Below, piece by piece: positions 1 to 5,729 of a DNA stretch of 8,632 nucleotides. Under the pieces are notes generated by a model. That model was not told the origin of the DNA, did no database searches, and was given only the letters and a program-made list of their open reading frames with translations. Source of the DNA: Verrucomicrobiota bacterium (GTDB lineage: Bacteria; Verrucomicrobiota; Lentisphaeria; Oligosphaerales; JAFGRS01); assembly GCA_019136035.1 (NCBI GenBank), contig JAGVUW010000026.1, positions 1-8,632 of the forward strand, in the 5' to 3' direction. Position numbers and translations under genes: made by a program. Position 1 is the stretch's first letter. Each line of letters starts with the position of its first letter.

Positions 1-1
1 G

Positions 2-694
2 GAGGGGCAGCCCGTCGCTCCGGCACCGGCCGCGGCGACGCCAAGCGCGCCGGCGCCGGCCGAGGCACTCACCGCGGCGGCACCGGCGCTGGCGCCGACC
101 GAGGCACCGCCACCGCCGCCGGGCGCCGCGCCGCGCCGTTCGGCGACAGTGTTCCTCTCGCGCAAGGAGGTCCTCGACCAAGCCGAGCGGGCTCAGCGCG
201 AGCGCATGGAACGCCTGGCGCAGCCGCAGGGCATCCAGCGCCAGGCCGCGCCGACGCCGGCGCCGGCGCCCTTGGAGACAGCCCCCGAGGCCGCCCCGGC
301 GAGCCACGGCGTGATCGATATCCGCACCAGCCCGGTGCTGGAGCCGCTGCCGGCGCGCGGTCTGCGTCGCACCGACCTGCCCGACTGGCTGCCGTCACTG
401 GATTTCGAGAAACGCGAGAAGATCATCGAGTTCGAGGAGGGCGCGGCGCCGTCCCTGCGCCGCATCAAGCTCAGCACCCTGGTGCCGGTGGCGCTCGTGC
501 CCGTGGCCGCCATGCTCGGTGCGGTCATCCACCCGGCCGCCGCCGCTGCACTGTGTTTCGTGCCCGCCCTCTTCTGTTGGGGCCTCGCCGCCATCCGGAT
601 GCTCCCCGTCCTTGGCCGCAAAGTCATCATCCTGACCAACTTCCGCGTTATCATGGCGGATAGCTCTGAAGTCGTCGACATCGACCTGGTCTAG
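2..694 (+). CDS. Partial membrane protein with Pro/Ala-rich region and C-terminal PH-like start
   Basis: The gene is cut at the left edge: the frame is open from base 2 to the TAG at 692-694, giving 230 visible codons. A GTG at 149 lies in this frame, but nothing marks it as the real start, because the same Pro/Ala-rich composition continues on both sides of it. About 100 residues of low-complexity Pro/Ala-rich sequence are broken by a short charged stretch (RKEVLDQAERAQRERMERL) that could form a helix. A more ordered part follows (DLPDWLPSLDFEKREKIIEF), then two hydrophobic helices (roughly bases 470-535 and 535-610) separated by one short His-Pro turn. The protein ends with GRKVIILTNFRVIMADSS, which resembles the opening strands of bacterial PH-like (bPH2/YdbT) domains, where an LTNxR-type strand is common. 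Only that start is present before the stop. The function is unknown and the family assignment is tentative. Confidence 0.7.
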   Translation, partial: EGQPVAPAPAAATPSAPAPAEALTAAAPALAPTEAPPPPPGAAPRRSATVFLSRKEVLDQAERAQRERMERLAQPQGIQRQAAPTPAPAPLETAPEAAPASHGVIDIRTSPVLEPLPARGLRRTDLPDWLPSLDFEKREKIIEFEEGAAPSLRRIKLSTLVPVALVPVAAMLGAVIHPAAAAALCFVPALFCWGLAAIRMLPVLGRKVIILTNFRVIMADSSEVVDIDLV

Positions 695-750
695 CCCGGC
701 GCCGCCGTACGCTGCTTCCCGGGCTGATCCCTACGAGCCGAGGTGCCTTC

Positions 751-2658
751 ATGAGTAGCGTTACCCGGCATGTGACGGCGTTCGGCCTGCTGGCGGGTGC
801 GCTGCTGGCCCCCACACCGGCAGAGGGGGCGGAGGCCTTCGCGGATCACGGCGTGGCGGCGCCGGTGTCTCGTTCGCGCGGCGCGGCGGCTACGGTGGAC
901 GGGCAGGGGGATCGCGTCGTCGTCATCTGGCTGGCTGACCACCGTGGCTGCACCTCGCTGCTGGTCGTGGACGCCACCACCGGCGCCTCCGAACAGATCG
1001 CCGTGCCGGTGGAACGGGCAGACTCGCCTTTCTCCGTGCTCCTGTCCTCGGACAACAAGTGGTACTCGCTCTTCGGCAGCCGCCTCTTCCAGTTCGATCC
1101 CGCGACGCGGACGTTTACATTCAGTGGCGACACGCCTGAAGGGATGGCCATGGGCACCTTCGAGGACTCCTCCGGCGTGATCTGGTTCGGCCTGTACCCA
1201 TCGGCCCACCTGGTCAGTTTTGACCCCAGGACCCGAGCGGTGGTGAACCATGGCCCGCTCAACCAGGAGAACTGGCCGCAGTACCCCAGCTACGTTGCTC
1301 GCGACAGCCAAGGCTGGGTCTATATGGGCATCGGGACCGGCCGGGCGCAGATCGTCGCCTTCAACCCCCAGACGACGGAGACGCGCCGTCTCATCCCCGA
1401 GGACAAGCGACCGCAGGGCGCCACCGGGCTGGTCTTTCTGGCCACCGATGGGCAGGTCTATGCCACTGCCAAGGACTGGGGCTACCACACCGCCCTGGGG
1501 GGCGTTCTGAGCCCCTGCGAAGAGCCGAAGGTCCCGCGCGTGCCCATGAAGACTGGCTCCCAGGAGTCGGTCTTTGCCGCCTTCCCCGACGGCAGCCGGA
1601 TCGTCAAACTCGAGGTGCCCGAGCGCCGGATGCTGGTCCGCGACGCCGGGGGAGCCGAGCGGATGGTGGCGTTCGCCTACGAATCCGATGGCTCGCATGT
1701 GCTCTCCGTCCAGGCGGGACCCGATGGCGCCGTCTATGGGTCCACGGGACATCCCCTGCGCGTCTATCGCTATGACCCCGGGAAGGGCGAACTCACCAAC
1801 CATGGCCTGCGCGACGAGAACGGCCACCTTAATGCCATGGCCGTGCAGCGCGGCAGGCTCTACGGGGCGATGTACGGGCATGGCGTCCTTTACGAGATCG
1901 ACGTCAACCGGCCCTGGGCCGACCGTGATCCGGACAACCCCAACCCGAAGGAAGTGGTCCGGTCCCACCCCAACATCAACCGCCCGCATGTGCTGCTGGC
2001 CCACCCCGATGGACGCCATGTCATCATGGGCGGCACGCCCGGCTACGGCCTCACCGGCGGGGGGCTGCATATCGTCGACCTGCAGGAGGGCAACGGGACG
2101 GTTCTGCCGCACACCGAGGTCGTCCCCAACCAGGGCCCGAACTGCCTGATTGCGCTCCCGGATGGCAACCTTCTGGGCGGCACCACGACCATGCCCGGCA
2201 CGGGAGGGGAACAACTGGCCAGCGAGGCGGAGATCTTCCTGCTTGACTGGGCGCAGCGCAAGGTGGTCTGGCACGAGGCCGTCCTGCCGGGCCGCAGCCG
2301 CTTCATGGACCTCATCCTGGCCCCGGATGGGCTGGTCTATGGGCTGGCGGTCGACTCCACGCTCTTCGTCTTCGACCCCGCCACCCGGAAGGTCGTGCAC
2401 CAGGAGCCGCTGCAGGAACGCTATGGCGCGGTGGCGGGCTCCCAGGCCCCCCGGGTCATGGCGCTGGGTCCCGATGGCAGGATCTACGTGGTCTTCGTGA
2501 ACGCCATCGTGCGCCTGACTCCCGGCACCTACGCTCACGAGAAGGTCGGCGACCTGCCGGTCTCCGCCAGCGCCGGAGTGGCCTTGGTCAAAGGGCGCCT
2601 CTACTTCACCACCGGCTCCAGGCTGTGCAGCTACGCCCTGCCCGGTCTGGGCGAGTAG
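751..2658 (+). CDS. Secreted beta-propeller protein (streptogramin-lyase/SMP-30/NHL-like repeats)
   Basis: This 635-residue protein starts at ATG 751, with GAGGTG at 740-745 five bases upstream. Residues 1-28 look like a signal peptide: Arg6, a hydrophobic run FGLLAGALLA, then a small-residue region around AEGAEA. Export is therefore likely. The rest is made of beta-propeller blades. Blade-closing motifs recur as FDPATR (115-120), FDPRTR (157-162), FNPQT (204-208), YDPGKG (341-346) and FDPATRK (541-547), alternating with DG-x-V/I-Y strands such as DGQVY (233-237), DGAVYG (325-330), DGLVYG (526-531) and DGRIYV (575-580). Two similar phrases, VVNHGPLNQE (164-173) and LTNHGLRDENG (348-358), also mark repeats. 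The blade number is about seven or more by eye. No catalytic residues can be assigned. Such propellers may be lyases, lactonases or binding scaffolds. The neighbours give no functional clue. Confidence 0.85.
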   Translation: MSSVTRHVTAFGLLAGALLAPTPAEGAEAFADHGVAAPVSRSRGAAATVDGQGDRVVVIWLADHRGCTSLLVVDATTGASEQIAVPVERADSPFSVLLSSDNKWYSLFGSRLFQFDPATRTFTFSGDTPEGMAMGTFEDSSGVIWFGLYPSAHLVSFDPRTRAVVNHGPLNQENWPQYPSYVARDSQGWVYMGIGTGRAQIVAFNPQTTETRRLIPEDKRPQGATGLVFLATDGQVYATAKDWGYHTALGGVLSPCEEPKVPRVPMKTGSQESVFAAFPDGSRIVKLEVPERRMLVRDAGGAERMVAFAYESDGSHVLSVQAGPDGAVYGSTGHPLRVYRYDPGKGELTNHGLRDENGHLNAMAVQRGRLYGAMYGHGVLYEIDVNRPWADRDPDNPNPKEVVRSHPNINRPHVLLAHPDGRHVIMGGTPGYGLTGGGLHIVDLQEGNGTVLPHTEVVPNQGPNCLIALPDGNLLGGTTTMPGTGGEQLASEAEIFLLDWAQRKVVWHEAVLPGRSRFMDLILAPDGLVYGLAVDSTLFVFDPATRKVVHQEPLQERYGAVAGSQAPRVMALGPDGRIYVVFVNAIVRLTPGTYAHEKVGDLPVSASAGVALVKGRLYFTTGSRLCSYALPGLGE

Positions 2659-2737
2659 CGCTGGAAGATCGCGCGGCGGCGCCGGTCTCGCGGGGGCTAT
2701 TCTGCCGCCGGCGCTGTGTTGTGCATGGAGGCGCACG

Positions 2738-3043
2738 ATGGCACCCGTGGACCAGGCGATGGTGGTGGCGACGTTGGCGGTTCCGCCCATGCTGGCCTTT
2801 GCGATGAAGAAGACATGGCTGGGATACCTGTCTGGCGTCGCGTGGGTCTGGGGCATGATGGTGGCGGGAGGAGCCTACCACCTGGCCACCGATCCCCAGT
2901 ACGACAGCATCGCCCCGGGCTTGAGCGTCGTGTTCGGATGGTTCTTCGGCGCGGTCTACGGCGCTCCCTGGTTCGGCCTCGCTCTGGCGGTCCGCGCATG
3001 GCAGCGCCGGCGCCCGCCGGAACAGCGCCAGGGTGGCGCGTGA
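2738..3043 (+). CDS. Small three-helix inner-membrane protein of unknown function
   Basis: The product is 101 residues. ATG 2738 is preceded by GGAGG at 2727-2731 with a six-base spacer, which supports the start. Three hydrophobic segments are visible: about residues 6-23, 28-45 (rich in Gly and Trp) and 62-86 (Gly/aromatic-rich, GWFFGAVYGAPWFG). The short loop between helices 2 and 3 carries HLATDPQYDS. The C-terminus is strongly basic (RAWQRRRPPEQRQ) and is probably cytoplasmic by the positive-inside rule. I do not recognise a family. The gene begins 79 bp after the propeller gene and could be co-transcribed with it. It converges on the minus-strand gene that ends at 3104. Confidence 0.65.
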   Translation: MAPVDQAMVVATLAVPPMLAFAMKKTWLGYLSGVAWVWGMMVAGGAYHLATDPQYDSIAPGLSVVFGWFFGAVYGAPWFGLALAVRAWQRRRPPEQRQGGA

Positions 3044-3069
3044 CAGGTCCCGGTGCCACGGTGCGGCCC

Positions 3070-3084
3070 CGGCCCGGCGGGCCG
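3070..3084. terminator. Short GC stem between convergent genes, weak bidirectional terminator candidate
   Basis: CGGCCC and GGGCCG pair around a three-base GGC loop in the 60-bp gap between two convergent genes. No T-run follows on either strand, so intrinsic termination would be weak. The call rests on position and the six-pair stem only. Confidence 0.25.
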
Positions 3085-3103
3085 ACTCAGCGCGCTATGC
3101 TTC

Positions 3104-3478
3104 TCACCCGCATCCGTCATCGCCCTTGGCCTCTGCGGCCTCCCGAGTGGTCAGGTAGTCGAGGAGCAGGGCCTCGAGCCGCGCTCGGCGCCAGGTTCTT
3201 GCGCACGCGACGAGCACCGCGACTGCTCCGCACGTGATGACGGAGACTGCGGCCGCGAGGATGACCATCGCCACGGCCTCGGCGTTTCTCTCGATCGCGC
3301 CGGAGGCGGCCAGTGAACGGAAGGCCCGCCACGAGTGCCACGCCACGGCGGCCAGGAGCACAAGGGCTCCACCCAATGCGACCCGGCAGAACGTCTTCCC
3401 TTGTGCAAGGTCTGAGCGGATGGCATCCTCGAGACGTTCCCGCGCTGATTGAGGATGCTGGTCATGCCGGACGTCCAT
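3104..3478 (-). CDS. Small two-helix membrane protein of unknown function
   Basis: The product is 124 residues from the ATG whose first base is 3478. A longer frame begins at 3508, but a strong GGAGGG (complement of 3488-3493) lies nine bases before the 3478 ATG and inside the longer version, so the shorter start is preferred. The layout is a charged, probably helical N-terminus (residues 1-30, SARERLEDAIRSDLAQGKT), a first membrane helix (about 33-50), a short basic loop, a second helix (about 68-92, MVILAAAVSVITCGAVAVLV), and a charged tail (TWRRARLEALLLDYLTTREAAEAKGDD). Both termini are predicted to be cytoplasmic. I recognise no family. The helix-hairpin architecture and good ribosome site argue that it is a real gene and not an antisense shadow. 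It diverges from the hydrogenase operon, but the two start codons are about 600 bp apart. Confidence 0.6.
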   Translation of the reverse strand: MDVRHDQHPQSARERLEDAIRSDLAQGKTFCRVALGGALVLLAAVAWHSWRAFRSLAASGAIERNAEAVAMVILAAAVSVITCGAVAVLVACARTWRRARLEALLLDYLTTREAAEAKGDDGCG

Positions 3479-3487
3479 CGGGATAGT

Positions 3488-3493
3488 CCCTCC
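3488..3493 (-). promoter_or_regulatory. Shine-Dalgarno site fixing the start of the minus-strand gene
   Basis: On the minus strand this reads GGAGGG, nine bases before the ATG at 3478. It rules against the in-frame ATG at 3508, which lies upstream of the site. Confidence 0.6.
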
Positions 3494-3524
3494 ATGCTTG
3501 CAGGGCATCCTCGATTCCGCCGCT

Positions 3525-3540
3525 GCCCTGACGGCAGGGC
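3525..3540. repeat. Inverted repeat GCCCTG-ACGG-CAGGGC
   Basis: A perfect six-pair stem with a four-base loop lies just upstream of the minus-strand gene, inside the leader of its candidate transcript. There is no T-run, so it may be a leader hairpin and not a terminator. A further CAGGGC copy lies at 3501-3506 and could compete for pairing. Confidence 0.35.
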
Positions 3541-3574
3541 TGGCTCCGAGTTTCTCTCGCGCTGCCTGCGTGGG

Positions 3575-3603
3575 ATGCTACCACGGCCACGGCGATATGC
3601 CAA
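3575..3603 (-). promoter_or_regulatory. Candidate sigma70-type promoter for the minus-strand gene
   Basis: On the minus strand TTGGCA (3603-3598) and TAGCAT (3580-3575) are separated by exactly 17 bases. They match the -35 consensus at 5 of 6 positions and the -10 at 4 of 6. The -10 element ends about 97 bases before the chosen ATG at 3478. This was found by eye in GC-rich DNA and is unverified. Confidence 0.3.
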
Positions 3604-3752
3604 CGGATAGACCGACTCGAGGTCGGCCATCGCCGGCGTTTCCGGCCCCCCTTCAGCCAAATCCCCGACGGGCCAACGCCCTCGTCGAGACTCGCTCAGG
3701 GGAAGTCCAAGACAGGCGAGATGGAAGCCCCCTGAAGTACGCAGTTGCCGGT

Positions 3753-3784
3753 AGAGCCGGGGTCGGGCCGCTGCAGGCGGCTCT
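3753..3784. repeat. Long inverted repeat with nested alternative stem
   Basis: AGAGCCG (3753-3759) pairs with CGGCTCT (3778-3784) in a perfect seven-base stem. An inner GCCGC-TGCAG-GCGGC stem shares the right-hand bases, so the two pairings are mutually exclusive. It sits about 85-115 bp upstream of the candidate rightward promoter, so it is more likely a DNA site or chance GC structure than part of the operon leader. Confidence 0.3.
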
Positions 3785-3789
3785 GGGGG

Positions 3790-3799
3790 CACGGCCGTG
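3790..3799. repeat. Perfect 10-bp palindrome CACGGCCGTG
   Basis: A perfect ten-base palindrome lies about 70 bp upstream of the candidate rightward promoter. The position suits a dimeric regulator site, but GC-only palindromes of this length can occur by chance. Confidence 0.25.
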
Positions 3800-3862
3800 G
3801 TGTTCGTTTCGGGGCTGGTTTTGGCTCTTGTCGGGCAGGTTCTTACGACGAATCGACGGGAA

Positions 3863-3888
3863 TCACACTTGATTCACTTACGAGTCAC
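3863..3888 (+). promoter_or_regulatory. Three TCAC elements at exact 11-bp spacing, operator candidate
   Basis: TCAC occurs at 3863, 3874 and 3885, so each copy lies one helical turn from the next on the same DNA face. The last two copies are within longer similar units (GATTCAC and GAGTCAC). The array overlaps the candidate -35 element and spacer of the operon promoter, in the AT-richest part of the region. This is the classic layout of a tandem-site regulator. No known regulator motif was recognised. In particular it does not form the inverted TTGTGA/TCACAA of Rex. Confidence 0.35.
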
Positions 3889-3895
3889 GTATATT
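3869..3895 (+). promoter_or_regulatory. Candidate promoter of the DRTGG-hydrogenase operon
   Basis: TTGATT (3869-3874) and TATATT (3890-3895) resemble -35 and -10 boxes (4 of 6 and 5 of 6 matches). The spacer is 15 bases, shorter than the usual 16-18, so a regulator may be needed for good activity. It is the only clearly AT-rich patch upstream of the operon. Transcription from it would start near 3902 and leave a leader of about 170 nt before the first gene. Confidence 0.35.
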
Positions 3896-4000
3896 GACTT
3901 TGGGCCAACGCGGCTGGGTCCTCTGTGGCCTTCTCCGTGGCGGCTTCGGTCGGGACGGGAGTGCGGGCTGCCCCGGTGGTCAGATGGGCGGCAGTCGGTG

Positions 4001-4023
4001 CCGGCGCTGGGCCCTGGCGCCGG
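4001..4023 (+). other. GC stem-loop in the operon leader
   Basis: CCGGCGC (4001-4007) pairs perfectly with GCGCCGG (4017-4023) around a nine-base loop. The stem could extend by G-U pairs. It ends about 50 bases before the first gene and could influence leader RNA stability or translation. No riboswitch class was recognised. Confidence 0.3.
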
Positions 4024-4074
4024 TGGCGTTTGCGGACGCTGTCCTATGGCGGCGTTTCATGGAGCGGCTTGAAC

Positions 4075-4452
4075 GTGACTGTCGGCGATCTGGTACAGGC
4101 GCTCGAGGGTGAGGTTGTCTGTGGCGAGGAGCATCTCGGCCGGGCGGTCAACGCCTTTGCGGCGAGCGACCTCCTGAGCGACGTGCTGGCCTTCGAGAAG
4201 CAGGACTACGCGCTGCTGACCGGTCTGACCAACGCGCAGATCGTGCGCACGGCCGACATCACCGGGGCCTCCTGCATTGTCATTGTGCGCAACAAGCAGC
4301 CGCAGCCGGCTGCCGTTGCGCTGGCCCAGGCTTCCGGGATTCCTATCATCATGGCACGGTGCACGATGTTCGAAGCCTGTGCTCTGCTGAGCCGTCTGGC
4401 GGAGCCGCACGATGACGCAGTTCCACGAACGTCAAATCCGTCTGGTACATGA
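4075..4452 (+). CDS. DRTGG-domain protein 1, first gene of hydrogenase operon
   Basis: This is a 125-residue single-domain protein. The start is taken as GTG 4075 (MTVGDLVQALEGEVV), which matches the normal N-terminus of this family and the sister protein at 5382. GGAG at 4061-4064 supports it, though TTG 4069 is also possible. The frame stays open upstream to 3925 with non-domain sequence. DRTGG domains are small alpha/beta modules found in some phosphotransacetylases and next to CBS domains, and are thought to be ligand-binding or regulatory. Visible core features are SDLLSDVLAF (31-40), TGLTNAQIVRTADITGASCIVIV (50-71, a helix then a buried strand), ASGIPIIMA (86-94) and a C-terminal helix FEACALLSRL (99-108). 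No literal DRTGG string is present. The gene overlaps the CBS/ATPase gene by 41 bp, suggesting translational coupling and joint function. Confidence 0.8.
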   Translation: MTVGDLVQALEGEVVCGEEHLGRAVNAFAASDLLSDVLAFEKQDYALLTGLTNAQIVRTADITGASCIVIVRNKQPQPAAVALAQASGIPIIMARCTMFEACALLSRLAEPHDDAVPRTSNPSGT

Positions 4453-5392
4453 ACTGATGTACCAGATCAAGGTGCGGGAGGCGATGACTCGGGAAGTCGT
4501 CACCTTTCCACCTACGGCGACGTATCGTGACATCCAGCTCTGCCTGAAGCGCAGCCGCTTCTCGGGCACCCCGATTGTCGATGAAGGCCATCTGGTCGGC
4601 ATTGTCAGCATTGACGACATCATCACGGCCTTTGACCGCGGCTGCATCGACGAGCCGATCCAGTTGACCATGACGCGCGAGCTGGTGACGGTGCCGCAGA
4701 ACTACTCGGTGATTGCCGCCTCGAATCTCTTCCACAAGTACGGCTTCGGCCGTTTGCCGGTGGTGAGTCGTCCCGGCAGTGACGACCTGGTGGGGATCAT
4801 CACCTTCAGCGACATCCTGTCGCACCTGTTGTTGAAGATCAACCGCATTGCCGAGCGCGTCGAGGCGCACGAGCGTCGTCTGGTGGCGCATCTGGATCAG
4901 CAGCGCGACCACCTCCACTTCGAGATTGCGCCGGACGGCTTCGACCGCGCCGGGGTCGCCGCCACCCTGACCAAGCGCCGTCTGCTGTCGCGGGGCGTGC
5001 CGGCGCCGCTGGTGCGGCGTGTGGCCGTGATCTGCTACGAAGCCGAGATGAACATCATCCTGCACTCGCTGGGCGGCTTCATGGATGTCGATCTGCTGCC
5101 GGATCGCGTCGAGGTGACGGCGGCCGACGAGGGCCCCGGCATCGCAGACCTGGAGAAGGCCATGCAGCCGGGCTTCACCACGGCCAACGAGAAGATCCGC
5201 GCGCTGGGCTTCGGGGCCGGCATGGGCCTGCCGAACATCAAGCGCTGCGCCGACCAGTTCCATATCACCTCGTCGATGGAGGCCGGCACCGAGCTTCAGG
5301 CGACGGTGCTGCTGCCGTCGGCGGTGCCGACGGCGGCCGGCGTGCCCGCGAGCGTCTCCCCGTCCGAGAAGGAGGTGGCCCATGACCGTTGA
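4412..5392 (+). CDS. CBS-pair sensor fused to GHKL ATPase (anti-sigma-factor/RsbW-like kinase)
   Basis: The product is 326 residues. ATG 4412 has GGAG at 4401-4404, seven bases upstream. Two CBS domains form a Bateman pair (about 20-76, with TPIVDEGHLVGIVSIDDI at 53-70, and 83-140, with GRLPVVSR and LVGIITFSDIL). CBS pairs usually bind adenosine nucleotides or related ligands. A charged helical linker follows (141-170), then an RsbW/SpoIIAB-type ATPase: N-box E210xxxN214 (CYEAEMNIILHS), G1 box DEGPGI (239-244), and G2 box GFGAGMGL (266-273). All expected ATP-binding elements look intact. There is no H-box histidine or DHp helix pair, so it is not a conventional two-component kinase. A Ser/Thr or purely allosteric role is more likely. 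The C-terminal 20 residues are Ala/Pro/Ser-rich and probably disordered. The gene is flanked by two DRTGG genes and overlaps both. Confidence 0.88.
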   Translation: MTQFHERQIRLVHELMYQIKVREAMTREVVTFPPTATYRDIQLCLKRSRFSGTPIVDEGHLVGIVSIDDIITAFDRGCIDEPIQLTMTRELVTVPQNYSVIAASNLFHKYGFGRLPVVSRPGSDDLVGIITFSDILSHLLLKINRIAERVEAHERRLVAHLDQQRDHLHFEIAPDGFDRAGVAATLTKRRLLSRGVPAPLVRRVAVICYEAEMNIILHSLGGFMDVDLLPDRVEVTAADEGPGIADLEKAMQPGFTTANEKIRALGFGAGMGLPNIKRCADQFHITSSMEAGTELQATVLLPSAVPTAAGVPASVSPSEKEVAHDR

Positions 5393-5729
5393 GGAGCTGG
5401 TGGCGTTGCTGGGGCTGGACCCGATCCACCTGGAGGACCCGTCCAGTCGGACGGTCACCACGGCCTACTGCGGCGACCTGCTCAGCGATGTCATGGCGCA
5501 CTGTCCGCCGGGCGCGGTGTGGTTCACGGTCCAGGCGCACGTCAACTGCATCGCGGTGGCCGAGGTCCGCGACATCGCCTGCGTGGTCCTGGTCAACGGC
5601 GTTTCGCCGGATCCCCAGACCGCGGCGCGGGCCGCGGCGCAGGGGGTGACCCTCTGCGGCAGCGAGCGCAGCAGCGCGGCGCTGTGCATGCGTCTGAGCG
5701 GCCATCTCGCGGAGGACGCTCCGGCATGA
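5382..5729 (+). CDS. DRTGG-domain protein 2
   Basis: The product is 115 residues from ATG 5382, with AAGGAGGTG at 5369-5377 just upstream. It is a paralogue of the protein at 4075. Both begin MTV..LV..L and share DLLSDV (32-37 here), a central strand ending in a Cys-hydrophobic run (ACVVLVNG, 66-73, against SCIVIV in the sister), and a C-terminal helix ending in RL. It diverges most around the second strand (PPGAVWFTVQAHVNCIAVAEV), so the two may bind different ligands or form a heterodimer. It overlaps the CBS/ATPase gene by 11 bp and the PHP gene by 4 bp (ATGA), so all three are probably translated together. The biochemical role is inferred from the family only: a regulatory, ligand-binding module. 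Confidence 0.78.
   Translation: MTVEELVALLGLDPIHLEDPSSRTVTTAYCGDLLSDVMAHCPPGAVWFTVQAHVNCIAVAEVRDIACVVLVNGVSPDPQTAARAAAQGVTLCGSERSSAALCMRLSGHLAEDAPA

Larger units (their letters stand above)
3479..4074. other. Divergent intergenic region, about 600 bp, no convincing gene
   Basis: The region lies between the minus-strand membrane protein and the hydrogenase operon. Open frames exist here on both strands, but their translations are Arg/Pro/Gly-rich without domain or membrane character, as expected from GC-rich non-coding DNA. No tRNA, rRNA or known riboswitch was recognised by eye. The content I can support is promoter-like sequence on both strands, an AT-richer patch at about 3840-3900, and several inverted repeats, listed separately. 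Confidence 0.5.

Noticed and set aside
694..724. Possible terminator after the first gene (GCCCGG at 694-699 with CCGGGC at 719-724)
   Set aside because: The loop is 19 bases, the stem only six pairs, and no T-run follows.
691..2856. A 721-codon open frame on the minus strand, opposite the propeller gene
   Set aside because: It mirrors a plus-strand gene with a signal peptide and clear blade repeats. Its own translation is His/Arg/Gly-rich without recognisable domains. Long antisense frames are expected at this GC content.
3498..3872. A 124-codon plus-strand frame in the intergenic region
   Set aside because: Its composition is random-looking with many Arg/Pro residues and no motif. It overlaps the candidate minus-strand promoter and leader.
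3861..3900. Rex-type redox repressor operator upstream of the hydrogenase operon
   Set aside because: The TCAC elements are direct, not inverted, and no TTGTGA half-site is present, so the known Rex palindrome is not matched.
3925..4074. Upstream in-frame extension of DRTGG protein 1 from GTG 3925
   Set aside because: The added 50 residues are Ala/Gly/Arg/Trp-rich with no relation to the domain. The sister protein starts at the equivalent MTV, so GTG 4075 is preferred.
4349..5461. A 370-codon minus-strand open frame across the CBS-ATPase gene
   Set aside because: The plus strand encodes intact CBS and ATPase motifs. The antisense product is Arg/His-rich and lacks domain features.
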